From Ruminococcus bromii (GTDB lineage: Bacteria; Bacillota; Clostridia; Oscillospirales; Acutalibacteraceae), in NCBI RefSeq assembly GCF_002834235.1, contig NZ_NNBY01000051.1, forward strand, positions 1 to 59,513: a stretch of DNA of 59,513 bases, in the 5' to 3' direction. Position numbers and translations under genes: made by a program. Below the pieces are notes generated by a model, which searched no databases, was not told the DNA's origin, and saw nothing but the letters and a program-made list of their open reading frames with translations. This document shows, in pieces, positions 45,680-54,445 of the stretch (its first letter is position 1; the number at the start of each line of letters is the position of its first letter).

Positions 45680-46618
45680 ATGGGAGAGAATTTCATTATT
45701 ATTGCACAACAGGTGCTTGTACTGTTCATTTTGATTGCAGTCGGTTTTATTTGCGGTAAGAAGAAAATTATCACCGATTTTTCCGCCCGTCACATGACCG
45801 ATATAGTATTGTATGTTGTGACGCCCTGCGTTATGATTTCCGCTTTTCAGCGGGAGTTCTCGTTTGAACTTTTGAGCGGACTTATAATTTGCGTTGCCTG
45901 CTCTGCACTTATTTTCGCTGTGTCAATACTTATCTGTAACCTGATTTTTCATGATAAAGATGAAAGCCGTAAGGCTGTTATCCGCTTTGCAACAATCTAT
46001 TCAAACTGTGCATTTATGTCTTTGCCCCTCCAGAAGGCAATTCTCGGTGATGACGGTTGGTTTTACGGCTCAATTTTCGTTGCCGTATTCAACATTTTTG
46101 TATGGACGCACGGACTTGTTTCAATGAGCGGTGACAAAAAACAGCTTTCATTCAAAAAGCTTGTTCTCAACCCCGGTCTTATCGGTGTTCTTCTTGCAAT
46201 TATCCTGTTTATTACAGGTTTTAAGCTTCCGTACATAATCAGTCAACCGGTTGAATATCTTGCAGTTCTGAACACTCCGCTCCCGATGCTTATTATCGGT
46301 TTTTACCTTTCACAGGCTGACTTTAAAAAGGCGTTTACTGACAAGGGCGTATATTTTTCTTCGGCAGTCCGTCTGATTGCTTTACCGATGATTACAGCGG
46401 TTGTAATGTCATTGTGCCGTGTCACACCCGTAATTACCATGGCTTGCGTAATTGCCACATCAGCCCCTACTGCCGCAACAACAACTATGTTTGCAACAAA
46501 GTTCAACAAGGATGTTGAATTGTCGGTTAGTATCGTTGCCGCAACTACAGTATTTTCACTTGCAACAATGCCACTTGTCGTAATGCTTACAGGCATGATG
46601 AGCGGATTTAGTAGTTAA
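45680..46618 (+). CDS. AEC (auxin efflux carrier) family transporter
   Basis: 312 residues with about ten membrane helices. It opens IIIAQQVLVLFILIAVGFIC and GKKKIITDFSARHMTDIVLY; the C-terminal half has CVIATSAPTAATTTMFATKF, the conserved unwound-helix region of AEC proteins. Bacterial members move carboxylates such as malate or other small acids; substrate not predictable here. Ribosome-binding site gagaaga. Single gene. Confidence 0.9.
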   Translation: MGENFIIIAQQVLVLFILIAVGFICGKKKIITDFSARHMTDIVLYVVTPCVMISAFQREFSFELLSGLIICVACSALIFAVSILICNLIFHDKDESRKAVIRFATIYSNCAFMSLPLQKAILGDDGWFYGSIFVAVFNIFVWTHGLVSMSGDKKQLSFKKLVLNPGLIGVLLAIILFITGFKLPYIISQPVEYLAVLNTPLPMLIIGFYLSQADFKKAFTDKGVYFSSAVRLIALPMITAVVMSLCRVTPVITMACVIATSAPTAATTTMFATKFNKDVELSVSIVAATTVFSLATMPLVVMLTGMMSGFSS

Positions 46619-46745
46619 TGTAAAATGGAAAATTGAAAATGGAAAATTATGGTCGGCGGTGTGCCACCGCAGACCTTTCGAGAAGATAGTTGAGATAAAT
46701 GAATTGCATTGATGCCCGAAACGGCATTGATGCAATTTTTATTTT
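46619..46745. repeat. repeat family C copy
   Basis: Directly after the AEC stop: aatggaaaattgaaaatgga, ggtcggcggtgtgccaccgc, agacctttcgagaagatag, then a hairpin aattgcattgatgcc / ggcattgatgcaatt with a T-run. It matches 54304-54440 nearly base for base and can terminate transcription. Confidence 0.78.
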
Positions 46746-47000
46746 ATATGAATTTAACTGTTTAATTGCAGAGGAAAACCGTGTTCTCCCGTTAGTAATG
46801 GCAGAAAATTTATGTTCTCGAATTGGGAACGGCGGCTCGCCGTGTGGGAGGATTAAATAAACAATTACAATTCTACGCTCGGGCATGATATGTTTTTGAT
46901 ATTACAAACTATCTACACGAATTGGGAACGGTGGCTCACCGTAAAAATATATGGAAATCCCGGCTAAAATTTGATATAATGAACACATAAAAATATATAA
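46746..47000. repeat. two repeat family B copies
   Basis: First copy about 46803-46860 (ttctcgaattgggaacggcggctcgccgtg form), second about 46880-46943 (acgctcgggcatgatatg, caaactatctacacgaatt, gggaacggtggctcaccgt). No gene is seen. The -10 TATAAT near 46976 probably serves the WYL regulator. Confidence 0.65.
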
Positions 47001-47021
47001 TCCTTTGAGGGGGACTGTATT

Positions 47022-48023
47022 ATGTCGAGAAATCCTATGCAAAAACAGAAGCTTTTGTATTTGCGAAAAATTCTTCTTGAAAAGACCGATGAAAATCACG
47101 GGCTGACTTCAAGCGAAATTCTGGCAGAGCTTGCGTTGTACGGAATTACTGCGGAGCGAAAAAGTCTTTACGATGATTTGCAGGTGCTTGAAAAATTCGG
47201 AATGGACATTTGCAAGAGCAAATCATCAACCGTTAAATATTATGTTGCAAGCAGAGAATTTGAACTGCCCGAGTTGAAGCTTCTTGTTGACGCAATTCAA
47301 AGCTCAAAATTCATTACCGAAAAAAAGAGCATTTCCCTCATTCATAAGCTTGAAGGGCTTGCAAGTGTTCACGACGGCAAGGAACTGCAACGGCAGGTTT
47401 TTGTCGCAAACAGAGCCAAAACAATGAATGAACGAATTTATTATTCGGTTGACAAAATTCAGAATGCAATAGCACTCAACCGCAAAATCTCGTTCAAATA
47501 CTACCGTTGGGAACTCGATTTTTCTGGAACGGAGCGAATTGTCAAGCGTGAAAAAATCAGGGACGGCGGATATACGGCTTCACCGTGGGCGCTGTGCTGG
47601 GATGATGAGAATTACTATCTCATTGCCTATGACACCTGCGCCGACAGTATAAAGCATTACCGAGTTGACAAAATGGACGATATCGAGGTGCTTGACGATG
47701 AGCGTGACGGGGGAAAGACCTTTGAAAAATTTGATCCTGCAGATTATTCAAAGGGCGTTTTCTCAATGTTCGGCGGTGAAAAAGCTACGGTTAAGCTGTC
47801 GGTTGACAATGACTGCATAGGTGTTATTGTTGACAGGTTCGGCAGGGATATTTTTGTTACAAAGGAAAGCGACACAACATTCGGCGTATCGGTTGATATT
47901 ATGACAAGCAAACAGTTCTACGCTTGGGTATTCGGTCTTGGCGGAAAGGTCAGAATTATATCACCGCAAAATGTTGTTGATGAATTTAAAAAACAGCTTG
48001 AAAATGTAAGCGATTCATTTTAA
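47022..48023 (+). CDS. WYL-domain transcriptional regulator
   Basis: 333 residues. The N-terminal winged helix-turn-helix (MQKQKLLYLRKILLEKTDEN, then LTSSEILAELALYGITAERKSLYDDL) is followed by a WYL domain (ISFKYYRWEL, YTASPWALCWDDENYYLIAYD) and the WCX C-terminal extension (VRIISPQNVVDEFKKQ). WYL proteins sense ligands, often nucleotides or single-stranded nucleic acid, and regulate stress or defence genes; target unknown. Ribosome-binding site tgagggg. Confidence 0.9.
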   Translation: MSRNPMQKQKLLYLRKILLEKTDENHGLTSSEILAELALYGITAERKSLYDDLQVLEKFGMDICKSKSSTVKYYVASREFELPELKLLVDAIQSSKFITEKKSISLIHKLEGLASVHDGKELQRQVFVANRAKTMNERIYYSVDKIQNAIALNRKISFKYYRWELDFSGTERIVKREKIRDGGYTASPWALCWDDENYYLIAYDTCADSIKHYRVDKMDDIEVLDDERDGGKTFEKFDPADYSKGVFSMFGGEKATVKLSVDNDCIGVIVDRFGRDIFVTKESDTTFGVSVDIMTSKQFYAWVFGLGGKVRIISPQNVVDEFKKQLENVSDSF

Positions 48024-48336
48024 TTGCCATACGGTTGGCAATATTTCATATTAAAATCGTTAAATAATAATGTCTGATTCGGAAACAATGATAACAATTA
48101 TCAGTAGAAAAATTGATACATTATTGCGTATAATAAAAAATCAATTAACATACAGCAGACAGCGGAATATTTAAAATTTGCACTAATTGCAGTTTATACA
48201 TTTATTTTTTGCACATTTGTCGTAATTATTGACTTTATTGTGCATAAAGTCTATTATATTGTTGCAGTGATTATTTGTGTTGTTTTTAGACACAAAATGT
48301 TTGAAAACATAATTTTTTAGAATCGGGGTTATTATT
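48024..48336. other. intergenic region with AraC-gene promoter
   Basis: A small inverted repeat (ttgcca / tggcaa) follows the WYL stop. A promoter lies at 48229-48257: TTGACT, a 17-base spacer, TATTAT. Nothing else is seen in these 313 AT-rich bases. Confidence 0.5.
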
Positions 48337-49197
48337 ATGAATTTTGATTTCTTGCGTTCGGCAACCGCATCCAGTTCAGCTTACAGAGTAGTTTGCGGTG
48401 AAATGATTATTGACAGCAATATGTGGAATGTTCACAACGAGGTTCTTGTGGCTGTTGTAAGGGACGGCTATATGACCGTTGAAATGGGTGCTGACACTTA
48501 TTCGCTCTCAACAGGCGACATTTACTTTATTTCACCTAATCAGAGATACAAAATTAATAATACAGGCAACGCAAGAGTTGACGTTATTCTTCTTAACCTT
48601 TCAAATCCTGCATCGCTCACTCAGGAGTTTATTCCGCAGAGTCTGATCAGAGGTCTTGTAACAGGCAACTGCACTCACTTTGCAAAGGTTACGAGAGGCG
48701 ACTACCGTTATAACAATCTTATTGACGATATGAACACGGTTATTTCTGCCGAGAACGAAAAGCACGAGTTCTTCCAGATTCTTGTTCACGGCAAAATGTA
48801 CGACATTTTCTATATTCTTTTCTCATCGGGTCTTGTTAAGATTTGTGATGTTGAGGCTCAGGGCAAAAAGTACCGTGCTCTCCGCAGAATTACGGAATAT
48901 ATCAACAACAACTTCTGCGACAGCATCACTCTTGATACAATAGCTCAGACAACAGGTCTCAGCCGTTACTATGTGTCGCATCTCTTTAAGGAGCTTATGA
49001 ATACAACATTTGTAAACTACCTTAACGAGCTCAGACTGACAAGAGCCGCAATGCTTCTTACCACAACGGACACTCCCGTTATCGAAATTGCAGGTATGTC
49101 GGGCTTCAACAACATTTCAAACTTTAACAGAGCATTCAAAATGTACTACGAAACAACACCTTCAAAGTACAGAAGAGCCGAGAAACAGTCATTTTAA
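48337..49197 (+). CDS. AraC-family transcriptional regulator
   Basis: 286 residues. The N-terminal cupin-like sensor (VLVAVVRDGYMTVEMGADTY, LSTGDIYFISPNQRYKI) is followed by the double helix-turn-helix (ITLDTIAQTTGLSRYYVSHL; VIEIAGMSGFNNISNFNRAF; MYYETTPSKYRR). Such regulators usually control sugar or polysaccharide use; target unknown. The nearest carbohydrate genes are the amylase 6 kb upstream and the wall hydrolase downstream. Ribosome-binding site cgggg. Confidence 0.93.
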   Translation: MNFDFLRSATASSSAYRVVCGEMIIDSNMWNVHNEVLVAVVRDGYMTVEMGADTYSLSTGDIYFISPNQRYKINNTGNARVDVILLNLSNPASLTQEFIPQSLIRGLVTGNCTHFAKVTRGDYRYNNLIDDMNTVISAENEKHEFFQILVHGKMYDIFYILFSSGLVKICDVEAQGKKYRALRRITEYINNNFCDSITLDTIAQTTGLSRYYVSHLFKELMNTTFVNYLNELRLTRAAMLLTTTDTPVIEIAGMSGFNNISNFNRAFKMYYETTPSKYRRAEKQSF

Positions 49198-49216
49198 ATA
49201 AGTATTTTCAAAATAA

Positions 49217-49243
49217 AAAGCCGGTGCATATGCGTCGGCTTTT
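49217..49243 (+). terminator. terminator of the AraC-family gene
   Basis: aaaagccg / cggctttt around gtgcatatgcgt, with T-rich DNA after it. Confidence 0.7.
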
Positions 49244-49415
49244 GTTTATGGTAATAATTTGTCCGCTTAGGTAATATTGTTTAAAAAAGGCAGTTCATTT
49301 TTGTAGAATGCTCAAATTGAAAAGAAAAGCATACCGTGGTATAATTATTATATGTGTGGCAGCGTGTCTTTTTGTGTGTCATTTGTGTTTAGAAGTATTA
49401 AACGGCGGTGAAACG

Positions 49416-50207
49416 ATGAAGTTTTTCAATAAAAATATAAACAAGGTTTTGTCGGTTGTGCTTGTTGTAGTATCCGTTTTGGTAGTTTTGCAGTTCGTCT
49501 GCTCAAACGGTACTCTCAATGCCGGAGAAACTCCGACAGAATCGGCAATGGCAAGGGTAAATCCGAATATTCGGAAGATTGTTCCGGCAACAACTGTTTC
49601 CGCAACAACCGTACCCGTTGAAACAACAACGGCAAAACCTAAAGCAACCAAGGCAACAACTCAGCCTCAGACAAAAGCCACAAAGGCAACAAAAGCGACA
49701 ACCCAGCCCGTGACAACAACACAGGCAACCGTTCCGTTTGCTACGGCAATTCCGCCAAAAGAGCCTGTTGATTACCAATCTCAGTGGGACGCAGGTTATC
49801 TTGTGGCAATTGACAATCCGGACAAAACCTATGAATGCTCCAAGGTAACGCTTACCGATGAAGACAGGGATCTTCTTGAAAGACTTTGCATGGGCGAATT
49901 CGGTTCGGGCGGTTTTATAGGAGCGGCGCTCATTGCTCAGTCGGTAAAAGATGCAATGTGCTTTGACGGTTATCCGACAGTTGCCTCGGTTATCGAGAAC
50001 TGCCATTATACCGGCAGTACCAAAATCGGCACAAATCAGGAATGTATTCAGGCGGTAAGCTATATCTTTGACGAAAACAAGGATGCCGTTCAGCACCGCA
50101 TTATGTATATGTATAATCCCGATATGGTTCAGAGCGCTTTCCACGAAAGTCAGAACTATATCCTGACATATCAGACTGTCAGATTTTTTGACAGGTGGGG
50201 GTATTGA
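49416..50207 (+). CDS. exported SleB-like cell-wall hydrolase
   Basis: 263 residues from the ATG at 49416 (ggtga upstream); an ATG 36 codons earlier gives a second hydrophobic stretch but has a poor ribosome-binding site. A membrane segment (NKVLSVVLVVVSVLVVLQFV) is followed by a Thr/Lys/Pro linker of repeated KATKATTQP units (about residues 70-110), then a SleB-type domain (DRDLLERLCMGEFGSGGFIG with the catalytic Glu, AALIAQSVKDAM). SleB family enzymes are lytic transglycosylases or amidases acting on spore or vegetative peptidoglycan. The linker suggests the domain reaches the wall from a membrane anchor. Confidence 0.8.
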   Translation: MKFFNKNINKVLSVVLVVVSVLVVLQFVCSNGTLNAGETPTESAMARVNPNIRKIVPATTVSATTVPVETTTAKPKATKATTQPQTKATKATKATTQPVTTTQATVPFATAIPPKEPVDYQSQWDAGYLVAIDNPDKTYECSKVTLTDEDRDLLERLCMGEFGSGGFIGAALIAQSVKDAMCFDGYPTVASVIENCHYTGSTKIGTNQECIQAVSYIFDENKDAVQHRIMYMYNPDMVQSAFHESQNYILTYQTVRFFDRWGY

Positions 50208-50332
50208 CGAAAATCTTTGATTTTCGTCAGCTAAATTCACGCAAGCGTGAGCTAAATTTGCTACGCAAGCTATAATTATCCTGCGGATAGCTAAATTGTC
50301 CTGACGGACAGCGCAAGCCCTGACGGGCAGGT
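50206..50332. repeat. array of mini-hairpins with an AGCTAAAT spacer
   Basis: Five small palindromes in a row: gacgaaaat/attttcgtc, cacgcaagcgtg, gctacgcaagc, tatcctgcggata, gtcctgacggac, plus gccctgacgggc at the end. Several are separated by agctaaatt. It starts inside the stop codon of the SleB-like gene. Confidence 0.65.
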
Positions 50333-50339
50333 AAAAGTT

Positions 50340-50455
50340 AATAGTTAATAGTGAAAAGTTACGGTCGGGAAGATACATTGCAAAATGCAAAGCTGTATTT
50401 CCCGACCGTTTATTTTATATGAAAGTTGCTGTTTATTTGTAGGGGCGGATTCCTT
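50340..50455. repeat. repeat family A copy with adjoining family D fragment
   Basis: Stem acggtcgggaagatac / gtatttcccgaccgt (50361-50410, imperfect) around attgcaaaatgcaaagct, then the tail atgaaagttgctgttt and tgtaggggcggattcc. Confidence 0.7.
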
Positions 50456-50463
50456 ACAAAACA

Positions 50464-50503
50464 AAAATGCATCAGAGCCTTACATGGCATCTGATGCATT
50501 TTA
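50464..50503. repeat. hairpin related to family C
   Basis: aaaatgcatcaga / tctgatgcatttt, sharing the gcatcagatgcc / ggcattgatgc core of the copies at 46700 and 54392. The remaining bases to 50666 hold a family B copy (50585-50666) and no gene. Confidence 0.6.
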
Positions 50504-50584
50504 TTTATCTGACTGTCTTCTCAAATTACGGGCGGTGGTACACCACCAACCTTAATTTTCCATTTTCAACTTTCAATTAAAAAA

Positions 50585-50666
50585 TAACGCTCGGGCGATA
50601 ATGTTTGAACTATCGCAAACTGTCTTCACGAACAGGGCGCAGCGACACGCTGCCGGCGACTCGCCG
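50585..50666. repeat. repeat family B copy
   Basis: acgctcgggcgataatgttt, gcaaactgtcttcacgaaca, then cgacacgctgccggcgactcgccgt; it ends at the stop codon of the minus-strand aminotransferase gene. Confidence 0.65.
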
Positions 50667-51872
50667 TTATTTAAGTGTTTTCATACATTGCTTGAATGTT
50701 TCAATCACATACCATGCCTCATCGTCTGTGAGAGTTGAGTTCATCGGGAGGGTGAGCTGGTTTTTGTGCATATTATACGCATTCGGATAATCGGTAATCT
50801 TGAAACCACGCTTGCTGTATGCCGAAAGCAACGGCAACGGCTTGAAGTGGACATTGCACATTACGCCGTGGTCAGCCATCATATTATAGAACTTGTTACG
50901 GTATTCTGCGTCTTTGCCGATAAATCTTACAAAGTAAAGGTGACCGCTGCTGCGGTGGTTTTCATCGCAGTGATTAAGCACCTGAACAGGCAAATCCTTA
51001 AATTCTTCGTTGTAAAGCTTTATAAGCTGATGTCTGCGCTCAAGCATTTGATCGTAGCGTTCAAGCTGAGCCACACCGATTGCGGCAAGCACATCGGTCA
51101 TATTACACTTGTACTGAGTGTCAACAACATCATATTCCCACGATGCGACTTTGTTTTTTTGATATGCGTCCTTGGTCTGACCGTGAAGCGAGAGAAGCAT
51201 ATACTGCTTGTACATTTCTTCCTCGTCAATTCCGTCATGTGAACGGTGAACAGCCGCACCGCCCTCGGCGGTTGTCATATTCTTTACAGCGTGAAAGCTG
51301 AAGTTTGTGAAGTCGGCAATTTCACCGCACATTTTACCGTGCCATTGCGCACCGAATGCGTGAGCGCCGTCAGCCATAACAATAACTCTGCCGAACTTTT
51401 CCTGAAGCTCGTTGCGTGGATTGAAAACGCCTTTCTTTCTTTCAACAGCCTCAAAAATACGGTCATAATCGCACACAACACCTGCAAGGTCAACAGGAAT
51501 GATAACCTTTGTATTGTGGTTGATTGCCGCCTCCATTTTATCGTAGTCCATTTCAAAGCTTCCGCTTTTGCAGTCAACCATAACAGGCTTTGCGCCCACA
51601 TGGTAGATGATTGATGCGGTTGCCGTGTAGGTGTATGCCGGAACGATAACCTCATCTCCCGGACCGATGCCGAGAATACGCAGAGTAAGTTCGGCACAAG
51701 AGGTCTGCGATGAAAGACAGACAGCCTTTTCCGTGTGACATCTTTCTGCAATACGGCTTTCAAAAAGCTTTGTTTCGGGACCTGTTGTAATCCAGCCCGA
51801 TTTCAGAACCTTTATAACTTCGTCAATTTCTGCCTGAGAAAGGTCAGGCGGCGAAAAGGGAATTTTTCTCAT
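50667..51872 (-). CDS. DegT/DnrJ/EryC1/StrS-family PLP aminotransferase
   Basis: 401 residues from the ATG at 51872 (gaggagaaa upstream); the longer frame starts in the leader. PLP fold type I: GWITTGPETKLFE at the start, SSQTSCAELTLRILGIGPGD, VIVPAYTYTATAS, MADGAHAFGA, and the Schiff-base Lys in FSFHAVKNMTTAEGG. Members make amino sugars for surface polysaccharides and antibiotics from keto-sugars on nucleotide carriers. The gene stands alone with a structured 5' leader, so its pathway partners are elsewhere. Confidence 0.92.
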   Translation of the reverse strand: MRKIPFSPPDLSQAEIDEVIKVLKSGWITTGPETKLFESRIAERCHTEKAVCLSSQTSCAELTLRILGIGPGDEVIVPAYTYTATASIIYHVGAKPVMVDCKSGSFEMDYDKMEAAINHNTKVIIPVDLAGVVCDYDRIFEAVERKKGVFNPRNELQEKFGRVIVMADGAHAFGAQWHGKMCGEIADFTNFSFHAVKNMTTAEGGAAVHRSHDGIDEEEMYKQYMLLSLHGQTKDAYQKNKVASWEYDVVDTQYKCNMTDVLAAIGVAQLERYDQMLERRHQLIKLYNEEFKDLPVQVLNHCDENHRSSGHLYFVRFIGKDAEYRNKFYNMMADHGVMCNVHFKPLPLLSAYSKRGFKITDYPNAYNMHKNQLTLPMNSTLTDDEAWYVIETFKQCMKTLK

Positions 51873-51976
51873 TTTAAATTTCTCCTCGGATACAGCCTGT
51901 GTTAAGCGTTGCCGCACACAAACTATAGACAAATCTGAAAATATTGCACTCTTTTAACCGAAACAAAAGCTGTGAC

Positions 51977-52102
51977 CGATTGCAAGCAGTACATAAGGTG
52001 CGTCAGCTCATCGGAATTTCGGCAAAGGGTTAAATCTTTACCGGAATTCTAAGTTTCAATCGCCAAACGGGCAAACGACACCTATATTAAATTATACAAC
52101 GC
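51977..52102 (-). promoter_or_regulatory. structured 5' leader of the aminotransferase gene, possible riboswitch
   Basis: On the minus strand the promoter is TTTACT-17-TATAAT (-10 at 52096-52091), so the RNA starts near 52084. It then shows a stem between 52082-52075 (GGTGTCGT) and 52003-51997 plus neighbours (ACGCACC), a small gcc/ggc hairpin, a hairpin gaattccgg / ccgaaattc, and CGATTG (52062-52057), which can pair with CAATCG (51982-51977), crossing the first stem as a pseudoknot. The leader is about 210 bases. No known riboswitch class was recognised. Confidence 0.45.
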
Positions 52103-52191
52103 AAGTCATAAAAAGTAAAGTTCCAAAATACCCAAAATATACTCTGAAAATGCGGTTTTGTATGGTGTATGAGCCGTATTGCAGTTGATTT

Positions 52192-52464
52192 TCAGCTTTT
52201 TTCGCTTTCGGAGGCTTTCTTTTGCAGATATTTCTTTTTTGTTGCAAGACCGCCTCTTATGTGCCTTTCGCTTTTGTTGGTGTCAAGAATTTCCCTCACC
52301 TGTCGGTAAAGTGCAGGGTTAAGTACCTTTAGCCGTTGGCTGACATCCTTATGCACGGTGCTTTTGCTCACACCGAACTTTTTTGCCGTACTTCTCACGG
52401 TTGCCTTGCTTTCGATTATGTATTCACCGAGCATTGCCGCTCTTTCTTCTACGATACCTTTCAC
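52192..52464 (-). CDS. spoIIID: sporulation transcriptional regulator SpoIIID
   Basis: 90 residues; GTG start seven bases after aggagg. The body is the SpoIIID helix-turn-helix (ERAAMLGEYIIESKATVRST, AKKFGVSKSTVHKDVSQRL, HIRGGLATKKKY), of normal length. It is the mother-cell regulator that acts with sigma-E during sporulation, so the organism is probably a spore former or descends from one. Single gene. Confidence 0.97.
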   Translation of the reverse strand: MKGIVEERAAMLGEYIIESKATVRSTAKKFGVSKSTVHKDVSQRLKVLNPALYRQVREILDTNKSERHIRGGLATKKKYLQKKASESEKS

Positions 52465-52658
52465 ATACAGCCCTCCTGTCTGTCCTCCTTAGGGGGACAT
52501 CTGTAATAGATTGTATGTACAGACAGCGGATTGTATGACGGTATAGCTTAGTATGTTTTATTGCGTTTTATTGTGCTTTATTGCGTTTTATCTGTAACTA
52601 AACTAAATTTTTGTATAAACAGACAAATTAGTGTTCATAACTTCGGTGTTTATGTGAA

Positions 52659-52688
52659 TTGAATTGTTGTGCCTGTAAATGGTATAAT
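52659..52688 (+). promoter_or_regulatory. promoter of the transglutaminase-dockerin gene
   Basis: -35 TTGAAT (52659-52664), an 18-base spacer, -10 TATAAT (52683-52688). Confidence 0.5.
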
Positions 52689-52761
52689 TTAGTTGTAAAA
52701 GTCAGAGAAAATCAAAATTTTTTGTGCATTTTGCTTCTTTGGCTTGAGAGGAGAAATACAT

Positions 52762-54291
52762 ATGAAAAATATTAAAATAACAGCGGGTAAATTATTTGCA
52801 ATGATTCTCACGGTGACGGTTTCGGTATCCTGTGCGGTGTCAACGGGCATTTTCACAGCTTCGGCATACACAGCGCCGAAAGAGGGCAAAATTTTTTATA
52901 ACAAAACAATGTACGACAAATACGGTAAGGCTGAAAGTATGGTTCTTGACAGCCTTAAAAATTTTGACGAGGAAATTGATATCAGCAGTCTTAATGTTCC
53001 GAGAAGCGATGCTTCGGAATTTTTTAAGGTGCTGACATTGACTCATCCGGAGCTTTACTATGTGAATCAGGGATTTTCGTACTCCTACTATCCGTCAGAG
53101 GATAAGGTGGCGTCAATATATCCCGAGTACACAATAAGCAAGAGCGAGTATACAGCACAGAAAAAGTTGCTTGATAAAGAAACTGAGAGAATACTTTCAC
53201 TTGTGAAAGAGGATATGACCGATTCCGAAAAGGCTCTTGTAATTCACGATGAGCTTGCCATTATGAGCGAGTACAGCACATCGGATTACAGCAAGGCTGA
53301 TATTTACAATTCGCTTGTTGAAAAAACTTCCGTATGTCAGGGCTATGCACTTGCATATTCCTACATGCTTTCACTTGTCGGAATAGACTCCGAGCTTGTT
53401 GTTTCAAGCTCAATGAACCATATGTGGAACAAGGTTCATATCGGCAACGCTTGGTATAATGTTGATGTTACATGGGATGACCCTATTAATGACAGACCGG
53501 GACACGCTCAGCATACATACTTCCTTTTGAGTGACAATGCCATTCAGAATCTTCCGTCAAAGCACTATGATTACACAATAAGCTACGGTGCAAATTCGAC
53601 AAAATATGATAATTACGAAATCCATAATTTCGACACAAGGCTTTGCGAGGTTAACGGTGAATTTTACGGCTTTGTCAACAACAATTCTTCTGCCAACAAG
53701 GGTGCATTGTTAAAATACAAGCTTGACAGCAATACATATGAGAAAAAGCTGAAATTGAACGAAAGATGGAGCGCAGGCGGTAATTCCTACTGGATAAATA
53801 CATTTATGAGCCTTGAAAAATACAACGATACTCTGTATTTTAATACCTCCGACGCCGTGTATTCATACGATGTTGAAACAGGCAGACAGGCAGTTGCTGC
53901 ATCCGACATCAACGGTGTGTCGGTGTCATCCGGCAAGCTTTGCTACGGTATGGTTCTCAAGGGCGATGCAATGTATGTTGCCGTGTCGGATTCTCCGAAC
54001 AACAAGGCAGCTTTGCAGTATGTAAAAAGAGTTGACAAGGGCAACCTTGCAATCGGTATGACAAACTATGTTATGACTGCAAGCACCAATTCAGCCGAAA
54101 AGGCATATTACGGTGACGCAAACGGTGACGGCAAAATCAATGTTGCCGATGCAACCGCAATTCAGAAAGCAATTGTGGGTCTTATCAATCAGAACGAGAT
54201 AGAGCGTATAAACTCTGATGTAAACTTTGATTCCGATATTACCGTCATTGATGCAACCACAATTCAGATGTATATTGTAGGGCTTATATAA
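52762..54291 (+). CDS. secreted transglutaminase-like protein with C-terminal dockerin
   Basis: 509 residues from the ATG at 52762 (gaggaga upstream). Signal peptide to about residue 36 (VSVSCAVSTGIFTASAYTAP). Transglutaminase/cysteine-protease core: KTSVCQGYALAYSYML with Cys near 192, SSMNHMWNKVHIG with His near 219, WYNVDVTWDDP with Asp near 235, a complete triad. A beta-propeller-like middle (YFNTSDAVYSYDVETGRQ) leads to a type I dockerin (about 450-509): GDANGDGKINVADATAIQKA and SDVNFDSDITVIDATTIQMY, two calcium-loop/helix repeats. It should attach to a cohesin on the surface (cellulosome- or amylosome-like complex) and act as a protease or cross-linking enzyme. No cohesin gene lies in this window. 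Confidence 0.9.
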   Translation: MKNIKITAGKLFAMILTVTVSVSCAVSTGIFTASAYTAPKEGKIFYNKTMYDKYGKAESMVLDSLKNFDEEIDISSLNVPRSDASEFFKVLTLTHPELYYVNQGFSYSYYPSEDKVASIYPEYTISKSEYTAQKKLLDKETERILSLVKEDMTDSEKALVIHDELAIMSEYSTSDYSKADIYNSLVEKTSVCQGYALAYSYMLSLVGIDSELVVSSSMNHMWNKVHIGNAWYNVDVTWDDPINDRPGHAQHTYFLLSDNAIQNLPSKHYDYTISYGANSTKYDNYEIHNFDTRLCEVNGEFYGFVNNNSSANKGALLKYKLDSNTYEKKLKLNERWSAGGNSYWINTFMSLEKYNDTLYFNTSDAVYSYDVETGRQAVAASDINGVSVSSGKLCYGMVLKGDAMYVAVSDSPNNKAALQYVKRVDKGNLAIGMTNYVMTASTNSAEKAYYGDANGDGKINVADATAIQKAIVGLINQNEIERINSDVNFDSDITVIDATTIQMYIVGLI

Positions 54292-54303
54292 CGGCAAGCC
54301 GTT

Positions 54304-54440
54304 GGCAAATTGAAAATGGAAAATTGAAAATGGAAAATTTAGGACTGCGGTGGTACACCGCAGTCCTTTCGAGAAGATACTCGGATAAAAGAATTGCATC
54401 AGATGCCCGATACGGCATTGATGCAATTTTTGTTTTAATG
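54304..54440. repeat. repeat family C copy
   Basis: aatggaaaattgaaaatgga, then gactgcggtggtacaccgca, cctttcgagaagatactcgg, and the hairpin aattgcatcagatgcc / ggcattgatgcaatt with T-run; near twin of 46619-46745. The IS200 element begins close to its right end. Confidence 0.78.
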
Positions 54441-54445
54441 GGTTT

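Noticed and set aside
50300..50345. Possible tRNA or attachment site in the hairpin array
   Set aside because: The small palindromes do not fold into a cloverleaf and no integrase is near.
51977..52102. c-di-AMP (ydaO), T-box or lysine riboswitch
   Set aside because: Some strings look similar (ccgaaattccg, gagctgacg), but the class-defining motifs and a T-box sequence are missing.
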